Of a stretch of DNA of 64,000 bases, positions 46,905 to 58,251 are shown piece after piece. Below the pieces are notes generated by a model. It was given only the letters and a program-made list of their open reading frames with translations. It did not search any database and was not told the DNA's origin. How positions within the stretch are numbered: position 1 is the stretch's first letter; each line of letters opens with the position of its first letter. This DNA comes from Hysterangium stoloniferum. Its lineage: Eukaryota > Basidiomycota > Agaricomycetes > Hysterangiales > Hysterangiaceae. The stretch spans positions 62,001 through 126,000 of the forward strand of contig WHVD01000121.1 in the NCBI GenBank assembly GCA_015178975.1, in the 5' to 3' direction. Both the position numbers and the translations under genes were made by a program.

Positions 46905-47446
46905 TGTTACGACCTGTTCCAGGATGTTTCAATATCTGACTTCCGATCTCCGACTACGGAACATCATAGTTACCGTATCCTCCGTATCCTCCGCATTCTT
47001 CCCTTGTTCCGCATTTGGTAATTTGTCCGTCACTCATTTGTCTATTGTATTCCCATTTCGGAATATTGTCTCCCCAATATGTCTTATTGTATTTCCGTTT
47101 TAAGAATACTTCTGTTTCCGTCTTATTATGGTCTCAGTTTGTAGTACAATAACGAGAAGACTTATATTAGTTTCCGCGAATTTGTACTTTACCTTAGATC
47201 TGATATCGACTTAGTTTCTTATTTCTTCTCCCGTCTTTCTGTATGCTCAATATTCGGAACTCTTCGGAACTCTGAATATCCGTATCTTCCATCATAAGTC
47301 TCACCTCTGAAATTAAGGACTTTGAGCGTTTGCGTAGAGGCGCAGCACATAAGCTGAAGCCAACGTCCTGACCCTATCCGATAGTTCCCGACTTCCCAGT
47401 GACTTTCCGATAGTTCCACAATTAGTTCCCGACACGGCATTTAACA
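46905..47446 (+). repeat. 3' LTR of element B (family 1)
   Basis: TGTTACGACCTG to CATTTAACA, 542 bases, preceded by AACAGAGGGGTAC, the candidate polypurine tract. Confidence 0.9.
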
Positions 47447-49964
47447 GCCTGGGTGGCTGCGGAGAAAGCCTGGGTGGCCACGGACAGGGCCACGATTGTT
47501 GCGGGAAAGGTAAGTCCCAATTTAACTTGCTGTTTTTTTTTTTTTGACTGACTTGTTATTTTCAGCGCAAAGCAACAGAGGTGGAGTTGGAGTCCAAGGG
47601 GGAGCCAGAGAGCCCCCAAAAGGTAAGCCTCAGGTCCATGGGATAACCGTAGGAACTGACTGTATCAACAGAAGGCAAGGAAGGTGGCGCCAGTCCACCT
47701 ACCCACACAGAATGACCCGCAGTGTTCCAGTTGTAATGACCAGAACACTGAATGCAACCGAAAGTCTGGCCGGGGTCCGGGCTGCTATCAATGTGCACAC
47801 CTCAAGGCAAGGTGCTCGCTCATTCACGAGCAGGCCGTGGGGTCCGGGGCACGAGACATAAGTGGGTTGGACGGGTTGGATGGGTTGGACAAAGTCTTAG
47901 GACAGATTGCCGAGGGCATCGAGGCCCAAAACGAGTTGTTCCGGAAGAGCAACAAGGTCCACATAGTGGTGGCGAAGGAACTGTGTGGACTCCGTGAGGA
48001 ATTTTGGAAGTTCCTGGCAGAGTATGGTGGCTATGTATATGAAGAGCCGCAAGTCGGGAGTTCCGAGGATGCTGGGTCAGATGAGGATGGGGTTGCCATG
48101 GAGGTCGTGGAGCTTCCTGAGAAGGTAGCTCAGGAGGCGGGGAAAAAACAAGTCCCATAAATGTAGACTGAAAAAGTAGTATAGAATAAAAAATAATTTG
48201 AACATAAAGGTAAAGTGTGAAAAACATAAGAAATTGAAGTCAAAGTCAAAGTCCACGGAAAATCCATTTGAAGACTTGAAAGACATGTCAGAACCTGTAA
48301 AAGCAAAGAGAGACATAGGGTGACAGGGAATAATGAAAATAAGTCCAAATGTACTGTAACATGGGGTCCCCAGAGTGTGGTCAGAGAGACGATAGTGGTC
48401 CGGGTTTGAGTGGGTAAGCTGTATGAAAGTCAGTAACGATTTCTGTGGCATTACCGAGTTCTGTGGCCAAAATCCATGAGGTTTCTTCATCAGTGCCCTC
48501 GTAACCCGCCCACTTGACCAAGTAAAGCAGTTTACAAGTGCATCGACACTTGTCAATTTTCGAATCTAAAATTTGCGAGATTTCAAACTCGGGTTCTCTG
48601 TCAATAATGACTAGAGGAGGTGGAGATTGCATGCGATCTGGGATAGTGTTAGCAGTACAAGGTTCTAGCATAGAAACATGAAATACCGGGTGTACCGCAC
48701 GCATGCTATCCGGAAGCTATAGAGTCCAAGAAACTGAATCTACTTGTGCGATAATTTCAAACGGACCTAAATATTTTTGAGCAAGCTTTTTTGATAGATG
48801 GGTAGTCTGGAAGAATTGAGCTTTGACAAAAACACGGTCGCCAATCTTGAAATTGGGTGGCGGAATCTGGTGTCTGTCCATGGAAAGTTGGTATTGCTCT
48901 TGGGCGGACTTTATTGCAGTCTGGAGTTCCTCGTGGAGGTCTGTGGTGAACTCTTGAGCACGAGCAGAGGCGAGATTTCATTCTGGATGTACTGTAATAT
49001 TTGGATTATATCCTTTATTTGCAAAGAATGGGGAAATGCCAGTAGTGGCCGAGGGTGCATTGTTGTAAGCAAACTCTGCAAGTGGTAACAAGGATTTCCA
49101 ATTGTCCTGTTGGTAGTTGCAATATACGTGGAGGTATTGTTCCAATGTCTGGTTGACATGTTCGGTTTGTCCATCCCCTTCCGGGTGATGTCCGGACGTG
49201 AAATGTAGTGTCATGTCCAAGGATTTCCCAAGGGATCTAAAGAAGTGAGACACGAACTCTGATCCTCAATCGGAAGTCACGTGGGATGGAACTCTGTGCT
49301 TGGAAAATATGTGGATAACAAAACATTCTGCTAACTGCACGGACGTGATTGTGTCATATGTAGGGATGAATATACCTTGTTTTGAGAATCTGTCAACAAT
49401 GACTAGAATGGCGGAAAAGCCTTCGGAATCCAATAGGTGTTCAATGAAATCCATAGAGATAGAATTCCACAGGTGTTCCAGTACCGGGAGTTGTTTCAAA
49501 AGGCCGTATGGCTTGTGTCGCTGAGATTTCGAGTATGGACAAGTAGTGCAAGATTTACAATCGTGCTTAACGAATCCACGGAGTCTGGGCCAAGTATATT
49601 CTCTTCTTATTAGTGATAGAGTTTTGTTGTACCTGAAATGTCCTGAGAATGGATGATCACTAAAGTGACATTGCATGAGGAAGGTGGAAAGTTTGCTGGG
49701 GTTGGAACCCATGAAGGGTTCTGGAGCATTGACTTTGGACCACAAAGGTTCCTGATCCTTCTTTTTACCTTCTCTGAGCATGTGATTCATCAATCTTTCT
49801 AAAGTGATTGTTAACAACTTGGAAGTGGCATCTGAAAGTGGCAGTCGGTCATTGAACAAGGAATTTTCGACACCTTTGCCCTTGTCGGGGGCCACAGACT
49901 CATCCTCATGTTCAGATTTGTCCAGGTTTTCTGGGACTTCTTCAATACAGGGCTCATCTGTGGC

Positions 49965-51047
49965 TGTTACAACTGGAAATCCCACCGGACTCCAGGCATT
50001 AACTTATACGCACCCATTGTCAGTTTACCGGAATTCCTGCTGGACTCCATATGTCAGACTTGTCTATGTTCGACTTTGTTATGTTGTGTTTCAGTCACCA
50101 GAAAACCCACCAGACTCTGCCCCTGTCTATGTCTGACCTTGTCCCACACATCAGTCACTGGACCCCGCTCAGAAAACCCGTCATCCCTCTAACAGAGCCC
50201 TATTCCCATTTTAGTCAAATGACCTGTCACGATTCGGACTCCACTCCTGCTCCATTTCCCATTATGGTTTATGATTTGTCACGATTTGGACTCCACTCCA
50301 TTCTGTCCCATTCCTAACACCAAATTTGGTGTTTACTATTCCCGTTTCATGTTTTGCTAGTTCCATTTCATTATTATTGGATTTGGTATGTCATTCATTC
50401 CACGGTCTACTTAGTCTGGCAGATGTTGTACATACAATCCAGTCAGAAAATTGGCTTAGATTCCCCCCAGTAATCCGTTAAATTTGATGATGAAACACAC
50501 CTTTTTATAGGGGGAGTCCACCAATTATTGCAACTTTTCATATGAAGATGCTAATTGTGGACCATGCATTTGGAGGTTAATGTGTGTCAGAACCACTATA
50601 CACCTCCCAGAGCATCAAACCTATATTGTCAGGAGGTGCTATACTAACTGACACAAGATATTGAGAAACAAGTACTTTTATTACAAGCTTATTAAACCCT
50701 TGTATATTGTGTATTGCAATAGAGTCAACTCATACTATTTTTAATATAATCTAATACATTTTCCACTCTAAACTCCTACTTGAATCACACTGCTCATGCT
50801 AGTCGGAGCCCATGGGCTCCGGCACATCTATCTCTCTTATTTCTCTCGACTCACGACCTCTCAACCCATGACCTCTGACCTACAACCCCTCGACCCACGA
50901 ACCCCACCTGGACTCCCCGGGATTCCTGTCCACCTGTCTGAAATTGGACAACACGATCTCGCGAGGGTGCAGCCTATAAGCTGAAGCCAAGTCCTACTGG
51001 ATAATCTGTGGGTTTCTCCAGAAACCTGCCATGTACATACCCTAACA
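49965..51047 (+). repeat. solo LTR, family 2, TSD GTGGC, with an insertion
   Basis: TGTTACAACTGG to CATACCCTAACA, flanked by GTGGC (49960-49964 and 51048-51052), inside gag of C. A 271-base insertion sits at 50476-50746. Confidence 0.9.
50476..50746. mobile_element. 271-base unidentified insertion, TSD TAATC
   Basis: Interrupts the solo LTR, with TAATC at 50471-50475 and 50747-50751. Other copies of this LTR are continuous here. The ends (CGTTAAATTT / TTTTTAATA) do not form a clear inverted repeat or TG-CA. No coding capacity. Confidence 0.6.
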
Positions 51048-51180
51048 GTGGCATCTGGCTGGTTCATGAGTGTCTGGCTGGTATACAAAGTAAGTGGGGA
51101 ATGAAGAGTTGAGGGTCCAGGTAATGATTCCTGTACAGGTACTCTTCTTCTTGGTGGCATATTGACAATCTGTGAGTCTC

Positions 51181-51191
51181 AGTCAGAAAAT
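51181..51191 (-). promoter_or_regulatory. self-priming primer-binding site of element C
   Basis: Minus strand ATTTTCTGACT, two bases from the LTR that starts at 51194; identical to the site in D. The family 2 LTRs contain the complementary AGTCAGAAAAT. Confidence 0.65.
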
Positions 51192-51193
51192 AT

Positions 51194-52012
51194 TGTTAAG
51201 ATGCATACAGAGCTTAGTGGAGGGTTTCCAGAGAAACCCATGAATAATCCAGTAGGACTTGGCTTCAGCTTACATATAGGCTGTGCCCTCATGAGATAAT
51301 GGTGTCCAATTTCAGACAGGTGGATGGGAATCCCGGGGAGTCTGGGAGTAGTTGGTGGGTTGAGAGGTCAGAGGGTCAATTGTGGGAATCCTGTGGAGGT
51401 TGAGGGGTCAGGCAGTGATGGTTGGATGTCAAGTGATTGATAGGTCAGAGGTCAGGCAGTGATGGGTAAGATCCCATGGGCTCTGATGAGGTAAATAATG
51501 GTGCATTTCAAAGAGAGGAATAGAGTGGAAATATACTGAGATTACTGGGGAGATCTAAGCTGATTTTCTGACTGGATTGTATGTACAACATCTGCTAGAC
51601 TATATAGACTGTGGAATGTATGTTATACCAAATCCAGTAATAATGAAATCCTAAACAAGTAATCATGAAACAAGATGAGTAAACACCAAACTAGGTATTA
51701 GGAATGGAACAGAATGGAGGTGGAGTCTGAAACATGATAGGTGATTAGACCATAACAGGAACAGGGCTCAGTTAGAGAGCTGTCAGGTTGTCTGGGCAGA
51801 GCCCAGTGACTGGTGCATGGAACGGGGTCAGACATAGACAGGCTTTGGCATCAGCAGAGTCTGATGACTGATGCATGAGATACAGAGGGTCAGGTGTAGA
51901 CAGGCTTGATGTCAAGGTCCTGGAGGGTTTTCTGGTTAGCTGTAACTTGATATAGTGAGTCAGGTGCATGTAGGATAGGGTCTGGAGCCTGGTGGGTTTT
52001 CCAGTCCTAACA
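51194..52012 (-). repeat. family 2 LTR, 5' LTR of element C, degraded
   Basis: TGTTAAGATGCATAC to GTCCTAACA, next to the primer-binding site and gag start of C. Strongly CpG-depleted. Confidence 0.75.
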
Positions 52013-52542
52013 CATATTCAGGGTGTAACTAGTTTGACATTCAAACTGGATTGTAAGTACATAAGTATGGGAGACTTATATAGACTGTGGAATATAATAA
52101 TACCAAATCTGGTAATAATGAGGGGCAGAACAATTAAACATAAAATGAAACAAGTAAATACTAAACTGGGAATTTGGGATGGGATGGAATGGAAGCAGAG
52201 AAGAAACTAGACAGGTCATTAGACCATAATGGGAACAGGGTTCTATGCTTTGTTAGAGGGGTTCTAGGAGTCTAGTCAGAGTCCAGTGATGGGCCCATAA
52301 AACACAGAGAGTCGGGTATAAGCAGGTTGATGTGTGGGTCTGGTGGAGTCTGAAGACTGGTGCATGAGACACAGTGTCAGATATAGACAGGTTGATGTGC
52401 AGGTCTGGTGGAATCTGAGGACTGGTGCATATAGGGTGATGTGTGGATCCCAGCAGGTACTCTGGTTATAACTGTACCTTGGGTACAATATAGAGAGTCG
52501 GGTGTGGAAAGGGCAGAGTCCAATGGGTTCCAGGTCATAACA
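52013..52542 (-). repeat. degraded family 2 LTR fragment
   Basis: Contains the TATATAGACTGTGGAAT and CCAAATCTGGTAATAATGA blocks and ends CATAACA. The start is missing. Confidence 0.6.
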
Positions 52543-52799
52543 GAAAGTGTCTAGTTGAGGGGCAGACTGACAGAATGGGATGTGAGTCAAAGGGTCCTTG
52601 AGGGATGAGAGTCAGGTTCTGGTGGATTCCAGATCTTGATGCTGGTCTGGAAGGTGGTTCAGAACCTAATATAATATCTGGAGGATACTCTGTGGAGTTC
52701 CCAGGAATGGGTCTTGACAACAATGAGGTGCAAGTAGTTATTGATGGTAGTTCAAGCTTCAACTATATAGTATGAAGCTAGAAAGAGGTAGCAAGTTCT
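52543..52799 (-). repeat. degraded fragment resembling a family 1 LTR end
   Basis: GGATTCCAGATCTTGATGCTGGTCTGGAAGG resembles the segment near 2965 of the solo LTR at 2351-3037; the end GGAATGGGTCTTGACAAC is decayed. Confidence 0.45.
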
Positions 52800-53622
52800 T
52801 GTTAGGATACACACAGGGTGGGTCTCCAGAGAAACCCGTGGGATATCTGGTAGGACTTGGCTTCAGCTTATAGGCTGCACCCTCGCTAGATCGTGTTGTC
52901 CAATTTCGAACAGGCAGACGGGAATCCTGGGGAGTCCGGGCGGGGTTCGTGGGTTGTAGGTTGTAGGTTGTAGGTCGGAGGTTGTGAGTTGTGAGTCGTG
53001 ATAGTTGAGAGAGATAGATGCACCAGAGCCTGTGGGCTCTGACTAGTGCGAGCGGTGTGAATCAAGCAAGGGTTTTAGAGCGGAAAATGTTATTAGATTA
53101 CTGGGGGGAATCTAAGCTAATTTTCTGACTGGATTGTATGTACAACATCTGCCAGTTTATATAGACCATGGAGTGAATGACATACCAAATCCAGTAATGA
53201 TGAAACGAAACTAACAAAACATAAAACGGGAATAATAAACACCAAATTTGGTGTTAGGAACGGGATGGAACAGAGTGGAGTCCGAATCATGACAAAGCAT
53301 AACCCATAACGGGAAGTGGAGCGGGAGCGGAGTCCTAAATCGTGACAGGTCATTTGACTAAAATGGGAACGGGGCTCGATTAGAGTGGTGACGGGATTCT
53401 AAGTGGGATCCGGTGACTGATGCGTGGGACGAAGATGGACATAGACAGAGACGGAGTCCAGGGGAAGTCCGGTGACTGATATGTGTCGTAATGAGGTCGA
53501 ATGTAACGAGTCTGACATACGGAGTCCGGGCGGGAAATCCTATAAACAGACAATTGGTGCTTGTAGCGTTTGGGGGCATATGGGTTAGTGCCCGGAGTCC
53601 GGCAGGATTGTCCGGTCGTAAC
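52800..53622 (-). repeat. solo LTR, family 2, TSD GTTCT
   Basis: 823 bases, TGTTAGGATACACAC to GTCGTAACA, flanked by GTTCT (52795-52799 and 53623-53627). Confidence 0.92.
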
Positions 53623-53627
53623 AGTTC

Positions 53628-54370
53628 TAGTTGAAAGCCATTTGAGACAGCTGAGATGATATCCTAATTATGGCTTTCAGGACACTTCAAAGGGGTGTCT
53701 GGGAAAGTTGTGGTTACAGGGGTAAAAGTGTCTGAGTTTTGTAGTTACACCCACTAGTGTACATACATACATAAGTGTAACAGTATGTAAGCACTCATAA
53801 AGTCTATGTACCCACAGGCATATGTACATATGTAGATCTTCAAACTAATATAAACATTTGTAATCAGAGAATTAGATGGTTTAAAAATAGTGAGAAATAA
53901 GGAAAAATATGGGGAATATAATGTGATAAGATGGTTACATTCCTGTGAAAAGGATACCTCTCACACTCAGTTCCTACTCAAAACCAACTCCTCCCTCCCA
54001 AATAGAACTCTAGCCAATAACATCTCACTTCTCCTCACCCTCAGAAATCATACCCAAGCCCAAACCAGCTTACTCATATGTGACATGTTTTATGGTTCCC
54101 ATGGCCTCTCTCTGCCTTGTACTGGTGTATAACAGTAGGAGCACAGGTCAAAAAATAAAGGGTCAAAAAACTGTCCCAATGAGTTGCTGTTTTGTTTTAT
54201 TTATTATTTAATGGGTTTTGATTCAAATCACATGAACCAAGGCTTACCTTCAAGCCATGATCCTATAGTACCTTTGATAATTTACTTACATTTTCTGCTT
54301 ATGTCAGTGGTCCATACCAACCTAACCTTTCAAAAATGAGAAAACATTGGGACAGTTTTTTGAGCCACTG
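53628..54370. mobile_element. Tc1/mariner remnant at the right end, otherwise unassigned
   Basis: The right end CATTGGGACAGTTTTTTGAGCCACTG followed by TA is a Tc1-type terminus, and an inverted partial match (CAAAAAACTGTCCCAATG) lies at about 54165. From 53628 to about 54150 I see no gene. Confidence 0.5.
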
Positions 54371-54714
54371 TAGATTGGTAGTATTGTCAAGATTTCAAAT
54401 TCAAGCATAGCATTTGAGGGTGACTTGGTGTCATGGGATTCTTGGGTATTTCTGACTCATTATCATCAATGTTTCATCAGCCATCACTTCTATTCTTCAT
54501 ATTGCTCCATCTCCCCTAGCCCTGTTGTTGTCTTGATCTGGATACTAAGCAGAACATGTTATACTATCCATCGGTGTATCTGAACGATTACACCATAACA
54601 GCCAACCTGGACAGGATGATTGTAACACCTTTTTGTTGTGTCTCAAAGACAGACGTGTTTTAATCACCCCCAATCAATAATGACAACTTTTCTGGCATCA
54701 ACGAACGGTGGCAT

Positions 54715-54818
54715 CTATTTGAACGAAGAGAGGGTCACAAGCTGTGAGCCTGTGAGCAATTGGTTTATATGTGCAAGTGCTGCTTCATACACCTTGTGAT
54801 CAGACACCAGAACTTGCG
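54715..54818 (-). other. possible terminal exon of an unknown gene
   Basis: A strong acceptor (CTCTCTCATTTGCTTCTCAG) precedes a 104-base open stretch reading QVLVSDHKVYEAALAHINQL... and ending in TAG. I could not find upstream exons; it may be a relic. The rest of 54371-55133 holds nothing I can support. Confidence 0.3.
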
Positions 54819-55133
54819 CTGAGAAGCAAATGAGAGAGAATTAAAGATGATATATGGACATGATAATAGTATCTAGATTGACGACGCATAGGAACTCTGC
54901 GTGTACACTAGATTTGAAAATGGATTGGCAATGTAGAAATGCAACAAAAATAGCCAGCAAACAAGGCAGACAGGGAGTATATGAGGTATCTTGAGAAACA
55001 AGTAGTGGGAAACGGCTTCAAATTGATAGTTTGATATTATATTAAAATATCAAGATTTATTATGTTCAATTAAACTCTTGTTGTGATGTCGCAGAAATCG
55101 TCGGTGTTCGCGTGGCTGTAGGCAGTCACCGTT

Positions 55134-56037
55134 TTATACACTATTAGGAGGAATTTCAGACCGAGATGGAGAGCGCGCGCTCACCATATAATAATACATG
55201 CTCGTCCAAATTAACGACATCTCGTAACGACACCGATATATGAACCATTGCGAGTCCATCACTTCAGACGGAAAAGTATAAGCACTCTCAAAGTCAATCT
55301 TAAAACATCGTCAGACTCTCGAACGTTAATGAGAAAGATGCTTTTACCCAGAACGTATTGCCATCAGGGCGTACGACTATGTTTCGCATCTCAGGGTCCC
55401 GATGAATTATTCCAAAGGACTGGATCCGTTGGAGAGCATCAACCACAGCAGGAGCCATCTGAGGGGTATAATTCTCTGCAGAAAGGGGCACCGCGTCTTC
55501 AAGATACTCCAGAAGTAGGGCCCGAGGTGCCACCTCGTCTTCCCAAATAAATGGCACATACGGATGGCGTTCTGACAGAACGACGGGATCATCCGAAGCA
55601 AAATCATACCAGCCATAACAATGAGGCACCAGTCCCTCATCGCAAAGGCCAAAGTGAGTAAGATTCGAATATGCTACAAATTCCCGAATGAATCCATCAA
55701 GCCTGGTATCCCTGTATCTGGATGGGACCTGATACTATGAATGAAGAAAATTTTCATCCGAGTTCCACGACATTTCCATTCAACTTACCACTTTCAAAAT
55801 GGCCAGTTTCTCGATGCCATTAACTTTCGTATATACCTTCATTACTTCTGTGCTGTCGTTCGTCGAGTCAAACGAGTCAATAACGCTGTACTCCAAAGAA
55901 TCCAACTGTGGAATGCAAGGGAATGGAGGAGTCTCTAAGACCCAATTGATCCACCCGGCCTGAATAACCTGCTCCCATTTCCAAGGATTAGAACGGAGAA
56001 TCTCCCTGTCTTCCTCCTCGCCACTTGAGTTAGACAT
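55134..56037 (-). CDS. small kinase-like (aminoglycoside phosphotransferase/protein kinase fold) protein, 3 exons
   Basis: Exons 55789-56037, 55348-55734 and 55134-55298, introns of 54 and 49 bases, give 266 residues in phase. Exon 1 starts MSNSSGEEEDRE at 56037 and ends with the candidate ATP-binding lysine (KLAILKV). Exon 2 has the catalytic loop HRDPEMRN (H-x-D-x4-N). Exon 3 opens with IDFESA, in the place of the metal-binding DFG/DFE. No Gly-rich loop of standard form and a short C-lobe: it resembles the many short kinase-like proteins of Agaricomycetes, whose substrates are unknown. It stands alone, about 0.3 kb from the divergent gene at 56352. Confidence 0.75.
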
Positions 56038-56351
56038 AATTGAAAATGTGGTACAAGTATAGAATGATCGTTGTGGTGTTTGGTGATAGGTGCTTCACGG
56101 TATCCTTGTTTGTCACACGTCAAACATAACATTATGTAAGCCGATAAGATCAAATAGCTAGCTGAGGGATACTTTTTTTGGCAAAGAACGTAAAAAAATC
56201 CTCTTGAGATGCTGTTTTGGGTACTTTAGGGTAACAGGATTGCATAGCCTCGGTTGTATTTACATTCAAACTAACACATCATAAGCTAATACTTCGAGCC
56301 CACTGTGATAACAAAACGCCCTTATCATCTTTGCTGTTGAGAATTACCACC

Positions 56352-57932
56352 ATGTCTCAATCGGAGTTGTCATTGTATCTAACCGCTAAACTCACCAAGT
56401 TGCAGGTTGCGAATAACAACGGCCAGCCTCAACCGACTCGTAGCAAGAAAGAGTTTTATAGTCCTGACCACATTGATCACACCTGGGAGAGGTGGCTGGG
56501 CTTCAGCTACAAGGACATCATAGCGATGTACAGTCATATTTTGGATACCCCGACCCAACAATACACCCCACAACCACCAGTTGATACTCGAAGTTCCATA
56601 CAATCGGAACAGGATTTTGTGGAATTTTTTAAACAACATCTAGACCAAACAATCAACTACGCGTTGGATATCACTTTCAGTTCTCCCGTATCCATCGTCC
56701 TTAAAGACTTTATATCTAACGTTGAAGGAAATCCAGATATTTCGCAACGTATTATCAAGGCGTTGCCTCGTCAAATGGTGGCAGAGATTCTTAACGATCA
56801 ATATGGGTGGGACATCCAGACAAGGGCCACCGATACACAGATATCGAATGAAATAGGAAGTCATTTAAAGACACATTTCACCGTTCGGGGCGAAGTCAGT
56901 AATGATAATGATCAAATCGAAGCTGCTCGCATCTTTCAAAATCCGCCCACTGAACAGGCTCTTTGTTTCCTAGTAGCGCTATCGCTCAGAAACACGCTCA
57001 GTCAACACTCAATTCCGGAACGTTTGTGTAAGAACAAAAACGATCTGAAAAAAATCGTGGAATTGCTGCCATTGGATCTCAAGGTTAAGCAGATCCTTCC
57101 ATGGATCAATGATGACTTCAAGTTACAAGTAAATGAATTTCGCAAGCTTGTTTATTCCGAACGATTCAAAGAACCCCAATTCAAGTCCCTCCTCGGTTTA
57201 CTTCCGCACAGACTTCAAAACCTTGCTCGGGGAGATACGTCATTGAATGGTCTCAATTTGATATTTGCATCTCTTCCGTCACCTCTTGAACGCCATAAGT
57301 TTTTTGGCGGAAAGGGGAACCCTAGGGCGATTAGAATGGTACCCACTGGCGGTATCACCCAATATGAACAGCTGGCCCCAGATTTAGCATCGACGGTGCC
57401 AGATGATCCTGGTCGCAACATCCTCCCCGGCGAGTTTAAATTTTCCGATAATTGGCAACCACATTGGGAGGCCTCAAATGTTGACAAACAAACAGATGCG
57501 TTCTGGTCTGCTCTCGCCCAGGTACAATGCTATACATACCAGCATCAAGTGCGGTACGGGTATGTTATCTGTGACACTGGTTTACGGTGTTTTCGTAGGG
57601 TGGCGAAAAAAGATTCCTCCGGTCGAGAAATATCAAAACATGGTCATGTCGAACTTTCCCCTGTTATAACATGGAATGACAACGGTCAACGACTGACCAT
57701 CATGTTGGCAGTATGGTATCTACATATGGTTGCTGCAGAGGAGGGCTGTAGTTTACCGAATGAACTGTGGGTACCGGACAGGCATAAATCTAGTAAAATG
57801 GTGTTTGATCGCAAGAGAGATTCTGTTGACGACCCGACATTCGCCAATGCTAACTACCCTGGGCAAGGACGTCGACACATTCATCCCCCGCAACCTAATC
57901 CCAACAATAGAAGGAATAACCTCTGGGGCTAG
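56352..57932 (+). CDS. uncharacterised protein with PD-(D/E)XK nuclease-like domain
   Basis: Single exon, 526 residues. I choose the ATG at 56352 (ACCACC before it, MSQSELSLYL). The N-terminal 300 residues are helical and unrecognised. At about 360-470 the pattern GEFKFSDNW...ALAQVQCYTYQHQVRYGYVICDT...FRRV...LAVWYL fits the PD-(D/E)XK-type domain found in many fungal proteins of unknown role: the Glu and Lys of GEFK would be catalytic residues, followed by the Q-x3-Y helix. The tail is Pro/Asn/Arg-rich. Whether it is an active nuclease is inference. It lies head-to-head with the kinase-like gene and shares its upstream region. Confidence 0.7.
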   Translation: MSQSELSLYLTAKLTKLQVANNNGQPQPTRSKKEFYSPDHIDHTWERWLGFSYKDIIAMYSHILDTPTQQYTPQPPVDTRSSIQSEQDFVEFFKQHLDQTINYALDITFSSPVSIVLKDFISNVEGNPDISQRIIKALPRQMVAEILNDQYGWDIQTRATDTQISNEIGSHLKTHFTVRGEVSNDNDQIEAARIFQNPPTEQALCFLVALSLRNTLSQHSIPERLCKNKNDLKKIVELLPLDLKVKQILPWINDDFKLQVNEFRKLVYSERFKEPQFKSLLGLLPHRLQNLARGDTSLNGLNLIFASLPSPLERHKFFGGKGNPRAIRMVPTGGITQYEQLAPDLASTVPDDPGRNILPGEFKFSDNWQPHWEASNVDKQTDAFWSALAQVQCYTYQHQVRYGYVICDTGLRCFRRVAKKDSSGREISKHGHVELSPVITWNDNGQRLTIMLAVWYLHMVAAEEGCSLPNELWVPDRHKSSKMVFDRKRDSVDDPTFANANYPGQGRRHIHPPQPNPNNRRNNLWG

Positions 57933-57950
57933 GAACCACATCAAGTGTCT

Positions 57951-58115
57951 GCTATAGTATGATATTACAGTTTTATGATGTTCTATGTTACTCCCTATAC
58001 TTTTCTGATATTTGTATTATTCTGCTCCGCACTGAAGGTGTAGTAGTTTGTAAATTACCTAGTTAGGCAATTATGTAAGTTCCTGGGAACCTGAGTGCTT
58101 AGATAAGCACAGTAA
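57951..58115. repeat. dispersed repeat, copy 2
   Basis: Matches 37879-38060. Lies just after the stop of the PD-(D/E)XK-like gene and may supply its 3' end. Confidence 0.55.
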
Positions 58116-58251
58116 GACTAGTATCTGCCGCGGGCGCACAGACACAAGAATGAGTGATGGGGAACTAACCACTGCTTTATTGAAAATCCACATGTACATA
58201 TTATATATAGTAGTGGGGGAAAGCAACCTTAGAGCTTGCTTACATCTCATC

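Larger units (their letters stand above)
40043..47446 (+). mobile_element. element B: decayed chromovirus related to A, TSD GCCTG
   Basis: LTRs 40043-40576 (534) and 46905-47446 (542), target duplication GCCTG at 40038-40042 and 47447-47451. Same layout as A in plus orientation: gag, frameshift cassette, pol, antisense gene. All three genes are broken. It is inserted in exon 1 of the antisense gene of element C. Confidence 0.92.
39784..48160 (+). pseudogene. antisense accessory gene of element C (zinc-cluster coiled-coil), split by element B
   Basis: TATA (TATATAAAAA, about 39723), then exon 1 from about 39784 to 40042, interrupted by element B, resuming at 47452-47509. Exons 2 (47566-47622) and 3 (47672-48160) follow, with introns of 56 and 49 bases at the same places as in element A. 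Exon 1 has a 10-base tandem duplication (near 39908) that shifts frame. The coiled coil (QEALDKEYQAAL, ARQREQEEEEAA) joins ...VATDRATIVAGK. Exon 3 has C-x2-C-x6-C-x9-C-x2-C-x6-C (CSSC...C...CYQC...C), then a helical part (LDKVLGQIAEGIEAQNELF) and an acidic end. Sequence identity to A is low, but architecture, introns and cysteines are kept, which argues for past selection on the protein. Confidence 0.75.
48381..51160 (-). pseudogene. gag-pol of element C, internally deleted
   Basis: Minus strand. ATG at 51160 (MPPRRRVPVQE, as in D) and gag N-terminus, interrupted by a solo LTR at 49965-51047, resume at 49964 with DEPCIEEVPEN and run to FLMQCHFS. There (49659/49658) the frame jumps in phase to integrase DHPFSGHF, removing the rest of gag, protease, RT and RNase H. 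Integrase (CKSCTTC, SMDFIEHL, TSD, DGQTEHVNQTLE) and chromodomain (LVKWAGYEGTDEETSW, about 48450-48510) follow, with a stop near 49265 and small frame changes near 48715 and 48985. A deletion derivative. Confidence 0.8.

Noticed and set aside
47510-47565. T-rich run (T13) as a Pol III terminator
   Set aside because: It is the polypyrimidine tract of intron 1 in the antisense gene of C; no tRNA or 5S gene is nearby.
38714-52012. Element C as a clean full-length element with matching LTRs
   Set aside because: The two LTRs are too different and the flanking bases (CTCGA and CATAT) do not match, so I list the LTRs as probable rather than proven partners.
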